NCBI RefSeq assembly: GCF_007829835.1
Contig: NZ_VIWP01000001.1
Coordinates: 124,001-188,000, forward strand
Origin: Neorhizobium alkalisoli
Lineage (GTDB): Bacteria; Pseudomonadota; Alphaproteobacteria; Rhizobiales; Rhizobiaceae
Length of the DNA stretch: 64,000 nt
Direction: 5' to 3'
The notes under the pieces were generated by a model, which worked only from the letters and a program-made list of their open reading frames with translations, was not told the DNA's origin and made no database searches. The position numbers and the translations under genes are program-made. Shown here one piece after another: positions 35,822 through 43,859 of the stretch (positions are counted from its first letter, which is position 1; every line of letters begins with the position of its first letter).

Positions 35822-36511
35822 GTGAGCAATATCCTTCGCTTTCGCCTCCTGCTCGATTTCGCGGCGGTCGGGCTGTTCATTGCCTGCCTTGCCTATTGGT
35901 GGCTGGACAATCTCTCGCATGAGCTTTTCGGCACGTTTCTCTTTGCGCTGATCATCGTCCACAATGTCTTCAACAGGCGCTGGTATGGCAAGATCGTAAA
36001 GTCCGCTTTCGATCTGCCGCGCGTGATCAATGCGGTGATGATCATCTCGCTTGCGATCGGCATGATCATCATGCTGGCAACAAGCCTGATGATCTCGCGC
36101 GATCTGTTCAGGTTCACGGCCGTGGGCGGCGCCTTCGCCGTGCGGGAAATTCACATGTTCGCCGCCTATTGGGTCCTGGTGATCATGGCAGTGCATCTTG
36201 GCACGCGCTGGCAGGTGGTGATGAATGTCGCGCGCGGTTTTATCAGGATGAAACAGCCCAGTCGGCTGCGTTCGGTTTTCCTGCGGCTGATCGCGGTGGC
36301 AATCGCGGCCTGGGGCATCAAGAGTTCGTCGGACATGGCATTCGGCTCGAAGCTGATGCTGACCTATTCCCTCGACATGTGGGATTTCAACGAGTCGACG
36401 ATCGGTTTCTTTCTGAACTACGGCTCGATCGTGGGGCTCTATGCGGTTCTGGCGCATTACGCCCTGATCGCACTTCGACGGATGCGCCGGAACACGCCGG
36501 TAGGGCGCTGA
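35822..36511 (+). CDS. DUF4405 four-histidine membrane protein (cytochrome b-like)
   Basis: An integral membrane protein of about 229 residues. The helices carry two histidine pairs, LSHELFGTFLFALIIVHNVF and EIHMFAAYWVLVIMAVHLGT, as in DUF4405 and cytochrome b561-like di-haem proteins. GTG 35822 (MSNILRFRLLLDF) starts close to the first helix; ATG 35780 would add 14 residues. Directly downstream of the P460-like gene, it could pass electrons from that haem protein to or from the quinone pool. Confidence 0.72.
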   Translation: MSNILRFRLLLDFAAVGLFIACLAYWWLDNLSHELFGTFLFALIIVHNVFNRRWYGKIVKSAFDLPRVINAVMIISLAIGMIIMLATSLMISRDLFRFTAVGGAFAVREIHMFAAYWVLVIMAVHLGTRWQVVMNVARGFIRMKQPSRLRSVFLRLIAVAIAAWGIKSSSDMAFGSKLMLTYSLDMWDFNESTIGFFLNYGSIVGLYAVLAHYALIALRRMRRNTPVGR

Positions 36512-36560
36512 GCCTCGCGGGTCATAAAAGCACGTTTTCTGGAAAGTGCTGTCAGAAACG

Positions 36561-36597
36561 AAAAAGCCTGCCGCGGGAGGAGGTGCGGCAGGCTTTT
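36561..36597 (-). terminator. Intrinsic terminator of the sRNA, possibly bidirectional
   Basis: A 9-bp GC-rich stem (36566-36574 with 36585-36593) is flanked by AAAAA on one side and TTTT on the other, so it can end both the minus-strand sRNA and the plus-strand DUF4405 transcript. Its loop carries the anti-SD motif. Confidence 0.85.
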
Positions 36598-36700
36598 CGA
36601 AATCCGAACAGCGACTGGGAGGAGGAGTGCCGCTGTTCCATCAGGCGACCCTTGGGAGGAGGAGTAGGGCGCCCGAACCACGAAGCTCTGTGGGAGGAGG
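36575..36700 (-). repeat. Four copies of a nonamer at 37-42 bp spacing
   Basis: GGGAGGAGG (CCTCCTCCC on the minus strand) occurs four times at start-to-start distances of 42, 37 and 38 bp. The stems around each copy differ in sequence but are all preserved: 36606-36613/36631-36638 plus an inner 3-bp stem; 36644-36652/36666-36673 with one bulge; 36681-36686/36707-36712 plus an inner 3-bp stem. Compensated stems with a fixed loop argue for RNA function. Confidence 0.88.
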
Positions 36701-36964
36701 TACATCGCTTCGTTGGATCCACTTATACAGAATTATCCGGCCCGAGTTAGCCGTCACTGCGCAGCTCAGCTATGCGCCTGGCGCATTGCGCATATTGTCG
36801 CAGGTCTAAAATGGGACCATTTGGCTCCGATTTGCCTATTCCTTGTTCAAATTCTGTCCAGCCTTGGACGTCGCTCATGGTCAGCAAGTCAGCTGAATAC
36901 GCCTTTTTGCGACGGAGTAGCCTTTCGCGGCTGTCACAAACTGTCGGAAAACGGTCATTCAAAG

Positions 36965-36994
36965 TTCATTCCGGAGTTACCCAACTGTTATAAT
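36965..36994 (+). promoter_or_regulatory. Putative sigma-70 promoter of the binding-protein gene
   Basis: A consensus -10 box TATAAT at 36989-36994 with a weak -35-like TTCATT at 36965-36970 (18-bp spacer), about 66 bp upstream of ATG 37061. Confidence 0.5.
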
Positions 36995-37060
36995 CGCCGC
37001 CTAAGACGAGCCTCCACCGGGCCTACCGGTACCTGTTTCCCGATAAATGGAGCTCCTCCA

Positions 37061-38629
37061 ATGTTCACCATCTCGCGCCGTCATCTGTTGGGGGGAGCGG
37101 CTCTTGCACCGTTCGTCCTCAATACTCCGTTCGCCTTCGCAGCCGGTGAAAACCGCCCGGACTTCACGGTTGCTGTTGCGGCGCTTCCGGCGACGCTTGA
37201 GCCGGCACGCGAGCTTTCCAATGTCGGCACCCGCGTCACCTATTCGATCTTCGACACGCTGATCCGTCGCGACTTTCTCGGCACGCCGGATGGCGGTGGT
37301 TCGGAGCTGAAGCCGCATCTGGCGACGTCCTGGGAGCGCAAGAGCCCCAGTGAACTCATCGTTACCCTGCGCCAGGGCGTAAAATTCCACAATGGTGACG
37401 AGCTGACTTCGGAAGACGTCGCGTACACGTTCCGCGATGGCCGTCTGCGCGGCGACAAGGCCCAGATCCCCGGCGGCAAGCCCTATTTCAGCATTCTCGA
37501 CAAGGTCGAGGCCGTCGACAAGTATACGGTCCGCTTCACCACCCGCGTTCCGGACGTCTTGCTCGAGCAGCGCCTGGCTTCCTGGTGCGCCTGGATCGTC
37601 AACAAGCGCGCCTATGAAGAAATGGGCTTTGAAGCCTATTCGCGCAAGCCGGTCGCAACCGGTCCCTACAAGGTCGTTTCGCATAACCAGAGCGATGCCA
37701 CAGTTCTGGAAGCCTTCGACGACTATTTCATGGCCAAGCCGACCGCCAAGCGCGTCACCTTCCGCGCCGTTCCGGAACTTGCGGCCCGGGTTGCCGGTCT
37801 CGTCTCGGGCGAATTCGATCTGATCACCAACGTCCCGCCGGACCAGGAACAGGTTGTTGGTGGTTACCAGGATATCGAAGTTCGCTCGGTCGTTCTCGCC
37901 AACGCCCATGTTCTGGTTTTCGACAACCGCGATCCGGTTCTCGCCGACAAGCGTATCCGTCAGGCACTGTCCGCCGCGATCGACCGCCAGAAGCTCGTTG
38001 ATGCGCTGTGGCTCGGTGAAGCCAAGGTTCCGGCCGATCACAACTATCCGGAATACGGCAAGATGTTCGTCGAAGGCCGCAAGCTGCCTTACGATCCGGA
38101 AAAGTCCAAGGCGCTTCTGAAAGAGGCCGGTTATAACGGCCAGAAGATCACCTATCGCACCCAGGCAGGTTATTACACCAATGCCGTCGAAGCCGCCCAG
38201 ATCATGATCGAGATGTGGAAGGCCGTCGGCATCAATGCCGAGCTGCAGGTCGTCGAGACCTCGGCGCAGATGCGTGCTGCCGGTGCGCAGATTTCCAACT
38301 GGTCGAACTCGACCCGTCTTCCCGATCCGCTCGGCGGCATCTGGGTTGCCTGGGGTCCGGCCGGCGAAATGCAGACGACCGGCATCTGGAGTGCCGATTC
38401 CGCCAAGGGCTTCAACGAAGCCGGCCGCGCGCTCGAAGCCGAGACGGATCCTGCCAAGCGCAAGGACCTGTTCGTCAAGATGCTCGACCAGTGGGATGAT
38501 GAAGTTCCCGGCACCATCCTCTACCAGCCGTCCGAAGCCTACGCGATCAAGCGCTCGATTGCATGGCGGCCGACCACTTTCTATTTCATGGACCTGCGCC
38601 CGGACAACCTGCGCTTCCCGCAGTCCTGA
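37061..38629 (+). CDS. Peptide-type ABC transporter substrate-binding protein (SBP_bac_5), Tat-exported
   Basis: A 522-residue extracytoplasmic binding protein. The N-terminus ISRRHLLGGAALAPFVLNTP is a twin-arginine signal. LIVTLRQGVKFHNGDELTSE is the SBP_bac_5 signature. The frame is open upstream but ATG 37061 begins the signal peptide. It has no permease or ATPase next to it; a terminator follows, then a phosphodiesterase gene. It may feed the Dpp-like permease encoded at 43860-47269, sharing it with the binding protein at 42249. Confidence 0.9.
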   Translation: MFTISRRHLLGGAALAPFVLNTPFAFAAGENRPDFTVAVAALPATLEPARELSNVGTRVTYSIFDTLIRRDFLGTPDGGGSELKPHLATSWERKSPSELIVTLRQGVKFHNGDELTSEDVAYTFRDGRLRGDKAQIPGGKPYFSILDKVEAVDKYTVRFTTRVPDVLLEQRLASWCAWIVNKRAYEEMGFEAYSRKPVATGPYKVVSHNQSDATVLEAFDDYFMAKPTAKRVTFRAVPELAARVAGLVSGEFDLITNVPPDQEQVVGGYQDIEVRSVVLANAHVLVFDNRDPVLADKRIRQALSAAIDRQKLVDALWLGEAKVPADHNYPEYGKMFVEGRKLPYDPEKSKALLKEAGYNGQKITYRTQAGYYTNAVEAAQIMIEMWKAVGINAELQVVETSAQMRAAGAQISNWSNSTRLPDPLGGIWVAWGPAGEMQTTGIWSADSAKGFNEAGRALEAETDPAKRKDLFVKMLDQWDDEVPGTILYQPSEAYAIKRSIAWRPTTFYFMDLRPDNLRFPQS

Positions 38630-38670
38630 GATCGAACGAACCGCGATCCCTGTGATCGCTGAAAGATTTG

Positions 38671-38705
38671 CCGCCGGGATGCCTTGTGTTTTCCGGCGGT
38701 CTTTT
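38671..38705 (+). terminator. Rho-independent terminator
   Basis: A 7-bp stem (38671-38677 with 38693-38699) followed by TCTTTT separates the binding-protein gene from the phosphodiesterase gene. Confidence 0.75.
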
Positions 38706-38739
38706 CACATGTTTTGACCGAATGCTCATGGAGTGCCCG

Positions 38740-40005
38740 ATGCGCCACAAGATGGTTGTCACCGTTATCTGCGACGGAAACCGCCCGGATTTCGTTTCCG
38801 ACGCAACGACGCCGGAAATGGCATCCCTGAAGCGCGCCGGAACCTGGTTCGACAGCCATCGCGGCATCTTTCCTTCCGCAACCCGCGCTTCGTCCGCATC
38901 GATCGCAACCGGCAGCACGCCGCTCTCACACGGTCTTCGCGGCAATTCCGTCGCGCTGCCGATCCCCGGCGGCCACGAGTTTCATGACGCGGGCAAGCCG
39001 GAATTCTTCGACACGTATCGCCGGCATTTCGGCCGCATGCTGATGCGGCCGGCACTTGCGGAACGCGTGGCGAGCCTGAACGGCGCCGTCATCTGCTCCA
39101 ACGTGTCGCCGGGTGCTGCCTATTTCCATGACAGCTATGGTCATGCGCACATGTTTCATCGCGAGCTTTGCTACGGTCCGGGCCGCGTTCCCACAGGCGA
39201 AACGATCGTCGCGCCGCCCGGTGCCGAAGGCGATGCCGTCATGACCGAGCGTTTTCTCGTCGCACTCGACGAGATCCGGCCGTCCGCGGCCACGCTCTGG
39301 CTTTCCGACCCCGATAAGTCCATGCATGCGGCGCCGCTCGGCAGCGATGTGCATCTGGAAGCCCTGGCGGGCGCCGACAGGATGGTTGGCCGCGTCGCCC
39401 GTATGGTCGATCGCCTGCGTGACGAGGGGCATGACGTTCTTTTCCTGATCGGTTCCGACCACGGGCATGAGGCGGTGACCGAGGTCATCCCGGTCGAGCG
39501 GCGGCTGTTCCAGGCAGGTTTCAAGAAGGAGCTCGACAGCCCGGATGTCATCGTCGCGCCGCAGGGTGGCTCGGCCTTCATTCATTTCGGCGGAGACGCG
39601 CTTTCGCGTCGCGCCGAGGCTGCGAGCTGGCTCGGCGAACAGTCCTGGGTCGGACAGGTCTTCATGGGCGAGGATCTCGCAAGGCTTGGTCAGATCCCGG
39701 CGGACGATGTCATCGCCATCGATATGGCGAAGACAGAGGGCACCAATATCAACGGCGTTCCGGGCCTCTCGGCCATGGCCGTGCGTTTTTCCGAGACGGA
39801 GGACGACATTCGCCAGCATTGCGGCGTGCATGGTGGATGCGGGGCGTTCGAAACGCGGCCGACGCTGATGGCGGTCGGATCCGGCTTCGCTGCGGGCCAT
39901 GTGGTGACCGGGCTTTCCTCGATCACCGATATCGCACCGACCGCCTTGCGCCATCTCGACCTTCCGGTCGAAAATGTCGACGGGCGTCCGCTGCAAGAAC
40001 GCTGA
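38740..40005 (+). CDS. Alkaline-phosphatase-superfamily hydrolase (type I phosphodiesterase/nucleotide pyrophosphatase)
   Basis: A 421-residue metallohydrolase without a signal peptide. Metal and catalytic residues are in place: D12 (VICDGNRPD), nucleophile T48 (FPSATRASSASIATG), D190/D192 and H196 (SDPDKSMH), D240, H241 (GSDHGHE) and H364 (GVHGG). This is the two-zinc site of the family that includes nucleotide pyrophosphatases and phosphonoacetate hydrolase. Substrate is open: a phosphodiester or phosphonate. ATG 38740 has GGAG 6 bases upstream. It is convergent with a GntR/UTRA gene. Confidence 0.85.
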   Translation: MRHKMVVTVICDGNRPDFVSDATTPEMASLKRAGTWFDSHRGIFPSATRASSASIATGSTPLSHGLRGNSVALPIPGGHEFHDAGKPEFFDTYRRHFGRMLMRPALAERVASLNGAVICSNVSPGAAYFHDSYGHAHMFHRELCYGPGRVPTGETIVAPPGAEGDAVMTERFLVALDEIRPSAATLWLSDPDKSMHAAPLGSDVHLEALAGADRMVGRVARMVDRLRDEGHDVLFLIGSDHGHEAVTEVIPVERRLFQAGFKKELDSPDVIVAPQGGSAFIHFGGDALSRRAEAASWLGEQSWVGQVFMGEDLARLGQIPADDVIAIDMAKTEGTNINGVPGLSAMAVRFSETEDDIRQHCGVHGGCGAFETRPTLMAVGSGFAAGHVVTGLSSITDIAPTALRHLDLPVENVDGRPLQER

Positions 40006-40008
40006 CCG

Positions 40009-40029
40009 GGAGCCGAAACACCGGCTTCC
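40009..40029. terminator. Short hairpin between convergent genes
   Basis: A stem of about five to seven pairs (GGAGCCG with CGGCTTCC) lies between the phosphodiesterase stop and the convergent GntR stop. It is short and without a clean U-run, so only a tentative terminator. Confidence 0.35.
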
Positions 40030-40035
40030 TGCCTC

Positions 40036-40830
40036 TTATTGCACCTCGTTGACGTAGCGGTGGTTGGCCGTCGTCGCGCGATGCGAGGCGATGAGAACCG
40101 GTACGGCCAGCTGGTCATAGGCCACTTCGTCGATCGTCAGCACCGCGGCCGGCAAGGCGAGTTCGAGCCAGCGGTTGTCGAGATCGTTGGCGAGGTCGGC
40201 ACCGATCTGCTCGCGGATCGCGGAAATGCGGATGCCGTAATTGTCGAGCAGATGGAGATAGAAAAGGGCGGGAATATCCTCCGCCTTTTCCGGAAAGTTC
40301 GGCACGCGCTCGGCCGAAATCGCCAAAGTCTCGTGCATGATCGGGCGATCATCGACGGTTCTGACGCGGTGGAAGCTGATGATCGGCGCGCCGGCCTCGA
40401 TCTGCAGTTTTGCCGCATCTGCTTCAGAGGCCGGACCGCGGATGAGGGACGTCACTGTCGTCACCGACTTGCTGAGCGAGCCATCCAGCCCGTGCAGACG
40501 AAAATATTGGAAGAAGAGCCGGAGGCTGTGCTGCGGCTTGCGGCCGGTGACGACCGTCCCGGTTTTGCGGCGCCTCGCCAGCAGGCCTTCGTTGGTCAGA
40601 TCCATCAGCGCCCGCCGGATAGTGCCGACTGCGACGCCATAAGTCTGCGACAATGCCACCTCACTGGGCAGGACCGCACCTGGCTCCAGCTTGCCAAGCA
40701 TGATCGCCTCAGTGATCTGCCGTTTGACCACTTCGTAAAGAGGCAAAGAAAGCTCGTTCAACTTGATGGCAGATGATGAATTATTGGGCAATTCGGGCAA
40801 AGATTTGCCTCTTCTTTGGAGTTGACTCAC
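40036..40830 (-). CDS. GntR family transcriptional regulator with UTRA domain
   Basis: A 264-residue HutC-type GntR regulator. The winged helix covers about residues 30-95 (LGKLEPGAVLPSEVALSQTY, then GTIRRALMDLTNEGLL), and the UTRA effector domain follows (APIISFHRVRTVDDRPIMHE). It is divergent from the first M20 hydrolase gene and probably represses the uptake/hydrolysis operon; a palindrome in the shared promoter is a likely site. Confidence 0.9.
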   Translation of the reverse strand: MSQLQRRGKSLPELPNNSSSAIKLNELSLPLYEVVKRQITEAIMLGKLEPGAVLPSEVALSQTYGVAVGTIRRALMDLTNEGLLARRRKTGTVVTGRKPQHSLRLFFQYFRLHGLDGSLSKSVTTVTSLIRGPASEADAAKLQIEAGAPIISFHRVRTVDDRPIMHETLAISAERVPNFPEKAEDIPALFYLHLLDNYGIRISAIREQIGADLANDLDNRWLELALPAAVLTIDEVAYDQLAVPVLIASHRATTANHRYVNEVQ

Positions 40831-40852
40831 GATGTCGATCTACGCAGTATTA

Positions 40853-40862
40853 CTATATAGTT
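40853..40862. promoter_or_regulatory. Palindrome in the GntR/M20 divergent promoter
   Basis: The perfect 10-bp palindrome actatatagt sits in an AT-rich stretch between the divergent GntR and M20 genes, 23 bp from the GntR start. It is a candidate operator for the GntR protein. Confidence 0.4.
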
Positions 40863-40914
40863 TATATTAAACCTCAAGTACGGCACCCCGGCAATGAGTA
40901 TCGAGGACACTGCA

Positions 40915-42231
40915 ATGTCTGAGCAGCGGCCTGCACGCCAGCAGGAAACTCTGTCATCTGCCATGACAGCGATTGAACGCGATGTCGAGGTCGCTGTCGA
41001 TGATCTTGCGAGGATGATTGCGGTCGATACCTCCTTCCCGCCGGGAGAGGGGTATGACGCCTTTGCCGACCTGATGCAGGATCTGCTTGATCCGATGGGT
41101 TTTGATTGCGCCCGCGTCACCGTGCCGGAAGAACTCTGGAAGGTCGAAGGTGGCCCGGCTTCCGGCGCCCGCACCAATCTCGTCGCCTCCCGCGAAACCG
41201 GCAAGCCGGTTCTCGGCCTCTATTATCATGTCGATACAGTCCCAGTCGCGCCCGGCTGGCAGCGCGATCCGCTGAAACTCACCGTCGAGGGCGACGAACT
41301 CTACGGTCTCGGCGCTGCCGACATGAAGGGCACGATCGCCGCGACCCTTCTGGCGCTGCGGGCCGCGAAAGAGGCGGGTGTCGAGCTTGCCTATGATCCG
41401 ATGCTGCTTCTGTGCACGGACGAAGAGGGTGGCCTTTATCCCGGCATTCGTTATCTCGCCGAACAGGGCATGCTGAAGGGCCATATTCTCAATTTCAACG
41501 GCTCGGCGGCACCGCGTGTTTGGGCCGGCTGTTTCGGCATTTTCAACCTGCAACTGACGATCCGCGGCCATGCCGTGCATGCCGGCGAGGGCAACCGCAC
41601 CGGCGCCGGCATCAACGCGATCGAAGGCGCGCTGCCGGTCATGAACGCGCTGATGGGCCTGAAGCCGGTCGTTGCCGCCCGCGCCTCAGCGCTTGCCCCG
41701 CCGCCGCATGCGACCGGCCCGCTACGCCCGCAACTGACGATCGCCGCAGTCGAGGGCGGCACGGCAGGCGGTCAGGTTCCGGCCGAAGTAAAAATCCTTG
41801 TCAGTCGCCGTTATGCGCCGGAAGAAAGCTACGATGAGGCCCGCGCCGAGATCGAGGCCGTTATCGAGAAGGCCGTTGCCGAAACGCCGGGCCTCGGGCT
41901 TGGCATCGATCTTGTCGGCCATCTGATCCCGACCGCGGATCCGGACGGCCCGCATTGGCCGCGCTGGCAGAAGGCACTGTCGGTCGGCTTTGGCTACAAG
42001 CCGGAAGACTTTCACAAATGGGGCGCGGCGAGCTGTTCGGATTTCGGTTACGTCCAGAAGGCCGGCTTTACCCAGGAAGTCCTGCTGAGCGGCCTCGGCC
42101 GGCCGGAAAGCTGCATCCACAGCCCGGAAGAACACACTACGAAGAAAGACATCGTCGCGCTCGCCAAGAGCATCCTTTCCTATCTGGCGGCTGATTTCGC
42201 CGCCGACCTCATTCCAGAAACGCGTCCATAA
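40915..42231 (+). CDS. M20 family metallohydrolase (ArgE/DapE/CPG2-like)
   Basis: A cytoplasmic zinc hydrolase of about 438 residues. The first metal motif is YYHVDTVPV, the bridging aspartate is in GAADMKGT, and the general base/ligand pair is in CTDEEGGLYPG. The dimerisation domain follows GCFGIFNLQLTIRGHAVHAG. Such enzymes remove N-acyl or peptide groups from amino acids. GAGG lies 8 bases before ATG 40915; ATG 40894 is in frame but has no ribosome site. It heads the operon with a peptide-type transporter. Confidence 0.85.
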   Translation: MSEQRPARQQETLSSAMTAIERDVEVAVDDLARMIAVDTSFPPGEGYDAFADLMQDLLDPMGFDCARVTVPEELWKVEGGPASGARTNLVASRETGKPVLGLYYHVDTVPVAPGWQRDPLKLTVEGDELYGLGAADMKGTIAATLLALRAAKEAGVELAYDPMLLLCTDEEGGLYPGIRYLAEQGMLKGHILNFNGSAAPRVWAGCFGIFNLQLTIRGHAVHAGEGNRTGAGINAIEGALPVMNALMGLKPVVAARASALAPPPHATGPLRPQLTIAAVEGGTAGGQVPAEVKILVSRRYAPEESYDEARAEIEAVIEKAVAETPGLGLGIDLVGHLIPTADPDGPHWPRWQKALSVGFGYKPEDFHKWGAASCSDFGYVQKAGFTQEVLLSGLGRPESCIHSPEEHTTKKDIVALAKSILSYLAADFAADLIPETRP

Positions 42232-42248
42232 CCTGAAGGGGACCACGC

Positions 42249-43799
42249 ATGCTTGAAATGAAACGACGCTTTTTCCTGGCCGGCACTGCTGCGATCCTCG
42301 CCGCTCCGGCCATGACGCCCGCCTTCGCTGCTGCTCCGACCAAGGGCGGCACGCTGCGCGTCTCGATCGACCAGGCCGTCAGCGTCATCCATCCGCTGCT
42401 CACCCGCGTCAACCCGGAATACCTGGTCAGCGAACTGCTCTACAGTAACCTGACCCGCCTCAAGGTCGACATGTCGGTCGAGGCCGATCTGGCTGAAAGC
42501 TGGACTGCCAATGCCGAGCTGACCGAATGGACCTTCAAGCTCCGTTCGGGCGTGAAATTTCATGACGGTTCCGCCTTCTCGGCCGATGATGTCGTCGCCA
42601 CGATCAAGGCGATCCTCGATCCGGCAAACGCTTCGCCGGGCCGCAACAATATCGGCCCGATCGCGTCGGTTTCAGCCGTCGATCCGCAGACTGTCAGCTT
42701 CAAGCTGTCCGGCCCCTATGCCGACCTTCCGGTCGCACTCGCTTACACCAATGCCCGCATCATCCCGGCCGCAATCGCCACCGGCGATTTCAAGAGCCTG
42801 GCCACCAAGGCTGTCGGCACCGGTCCGTTCATGCTGAAATCCTACGAGCCGGATCGTCTGATCGTCGTCGAGCGCAACCCGGCCTATTACGATCCGGCGC
42901 GCCCCTATCTCGATCGTATCGAAATCCGCGTCTTCCCGGATCTGTCGGCCGAAGGGTCTTCGCTGATCTCCGGCGATACCGACATCATGTCGACCGTCCA
43001 GCCGACCGAATTCCTGCGTCTGAAGGATTCGGATGGCGTCGACACGCTGCGCGTTGCCTCCGGCCAGTTCTGCAACATCAACTTCGGCTGCGACACGGCA
43101 CCCTTCAACGATGCCCGCGTCCGTCGCGCTCTTGCCCTGACGGTCGATCGTCAGGCCATGGTCGATTTTGTGACCGAAGGTTTCGGCACGCCGGGCAATG
43201 ACACACCGCTCAACCCGTCCTACCAGTTCTTCAAGCCGGTCGCGACGCGTGAGCAGAACATTGCCGAAGCCAAGAAGCTCTTGGCAGAAGCTGGTCATCC
43301 GAATGGTTTTGAAGCAACCCTGATCGCTTCCGACCGTCCGTCGGTGCGCGGCCAGCTGGCCATCGCCATCCGCGAAATGGCCAAGGAAGCCGGCATCACC
43401 ATCAACGTGCAGACGATGCCGCATGCGACCTATCTCGATCAGGTCTGGAAGAAAGGCTCGTTCTACGTCGGCTTCTACAACATGCAGCCGACCCCGGACG
43501 GCATCTTCAAGCTGCTCTACACGTCCGACGCCTCGTGGAACGAAACCCGTTGGAACAACAAGGCTTTCGACGCCCTCGTCGCCGAAGCCCGCGGCACGAC
43601 CGACAAGGACAAGCGTACCGACCTCTACACCAAGGCGCAGGCCCTGATGAACGAGGAAGTGCCGTCGATCATCCCGGCCTTCTTCGACGTGCTTGCCGCC
43701 AAGCGCAGCTGGGTTCAGGGCTTTGAAGCCCATCCGCGTGCCTCCGTCTTCCGCCTCGACTACGTCTCGCTGACCGACAAGGCGCCGAAGCGCGGCTGA
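42249..43799 (+). CDS. Peptide-type ABC transporter substrate-binding protein (SBP_bac_5)
   Basis: A 516-residue extracytoplasmic binding protein. The N-terminus MKRRFFLAGTAAILAAPAM with cleavage after AFA is a Tat-like or Sec signal. EWTFKLRSGVKFHDGSAFSA is the family signature. AAGGGGA precedes ATG 42249. It is encoded directly upstream of its permeases and double ATPase and downstream of an M20 hydrolase, so it likely imports a di-/oligopeptide or N-acyl amino-acid compound. Confidence 0.91.
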   Translation: MLEMKRRFFLAGTAAILAAPAMTPAFAAAPTKGGTLRVSIDQAVSVIHPLLTRVNPEYLVSELLYSNLTRLKVDMSVEADLAESWTANAELTEWTFKLRSGVKFHDGSAFSADDVVATIKAILDPANASPGRNNIGPIASVSAVDPQTVSFKLSGPYADLPVALAYTNARIIPAAIATGDFKSLATKAVGTGPFMLKSYEPDRLIVVERNPAYYDPARPYLDRIEIRVFPDLSAEGSSLISGDTDIMSTVQPTEFLRLKDSDGVDTLRVASGQFCNINFGCDTAPFNDARVRRALALTVDRQAMVDFVTEGFGTPGNDTPLNPSYQFFKPVATREQNIAEAKKLLAEAGHPNGFEATLIASDRPSVRGQLAIAIREMAKEAGITINVQTMPHATYLDQVWKKGSFYVGFYNMQPTPDGIFKLLYTSDASWNETRWNNKAFDALVAEARGTTDKDKRTDLYTKAQALMNEEVPSIIPAFFDVLAAKRSWVQGFEAHPRASVFRLDYVSLTDKAPKRG

Positions 43800-43809
43800 T
43801 CATGATCCT

Positions 43810-43835
43810 CCGGACGCGGTATCCGCCGCGTCCGG
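43810..43835 (+). other. Stem-loop after the binding-protein gene
   Basis: A perfect 10-bp GC-rich stem (43810-43819 with 43826-43835, 6-nt loop) followed by CTCTCTCTT. Without a real U-run it is probably an mRNA-stabilising or partial attenuation hairpin setting binding protein above permease. Confidence 0.6.
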
Positions 43836-43859
43836 CTCTCTCTTGACCAAGGAACACTC

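Larger units (their letters stand above)
36556..36716 (-). ncRNA. Cuckoo/CcsR/alpha-r14-like sRNA with four anti-Shine-Dalgarno hairpins
   Basis: On the minus strand four consecutive stem-loops each expose CCTCCTCCC in the loop, perfectly complementary to a Shine-Dalgarno sequence and identical to the loop motif known for the cuckoo (CcsR, alpha-r14) sRNAs of Alphaproteobacteria. Plus-strand positions of the nonamer are 36575-36583, 36617-36625, 36654-36662 and 36692-36700. The last hairpin in transcription order (36566-36593, 9-bp stem) is followed by TTTTTCGTTT and is an intrinsic terminator. A TATAAG box at 36727-36722 would place the start near 36715. Known relatives control C1 metabolism and stress responses, partly by binding SD sequences. 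Confidence 0.82.
36512..37060. other. Long intergenic region with sRNA array and promoter
   Basis: The 549 bp between the DUF4405 gene and the next binding-protein gene have no supported protein gene. The first part holds four tandem hairpins read on the minus strand (36566-36712), the last part a TATAAT box for the plus-strand binding-protein gene. The middle, about 36730-36960, shows nothing I can identify. Confidence 0.7.

Noticed and set aside
36747..36962. 71-codon minus-strand frame upstream of the sRNA, considered as a DUF1127/CcaF1-like partner
   Set aside because: CcaF1-type proteins accompany CcsR RNAs in Rhodobacter, but this translation lacks the DUF1127 pattern and has no ribosome site.
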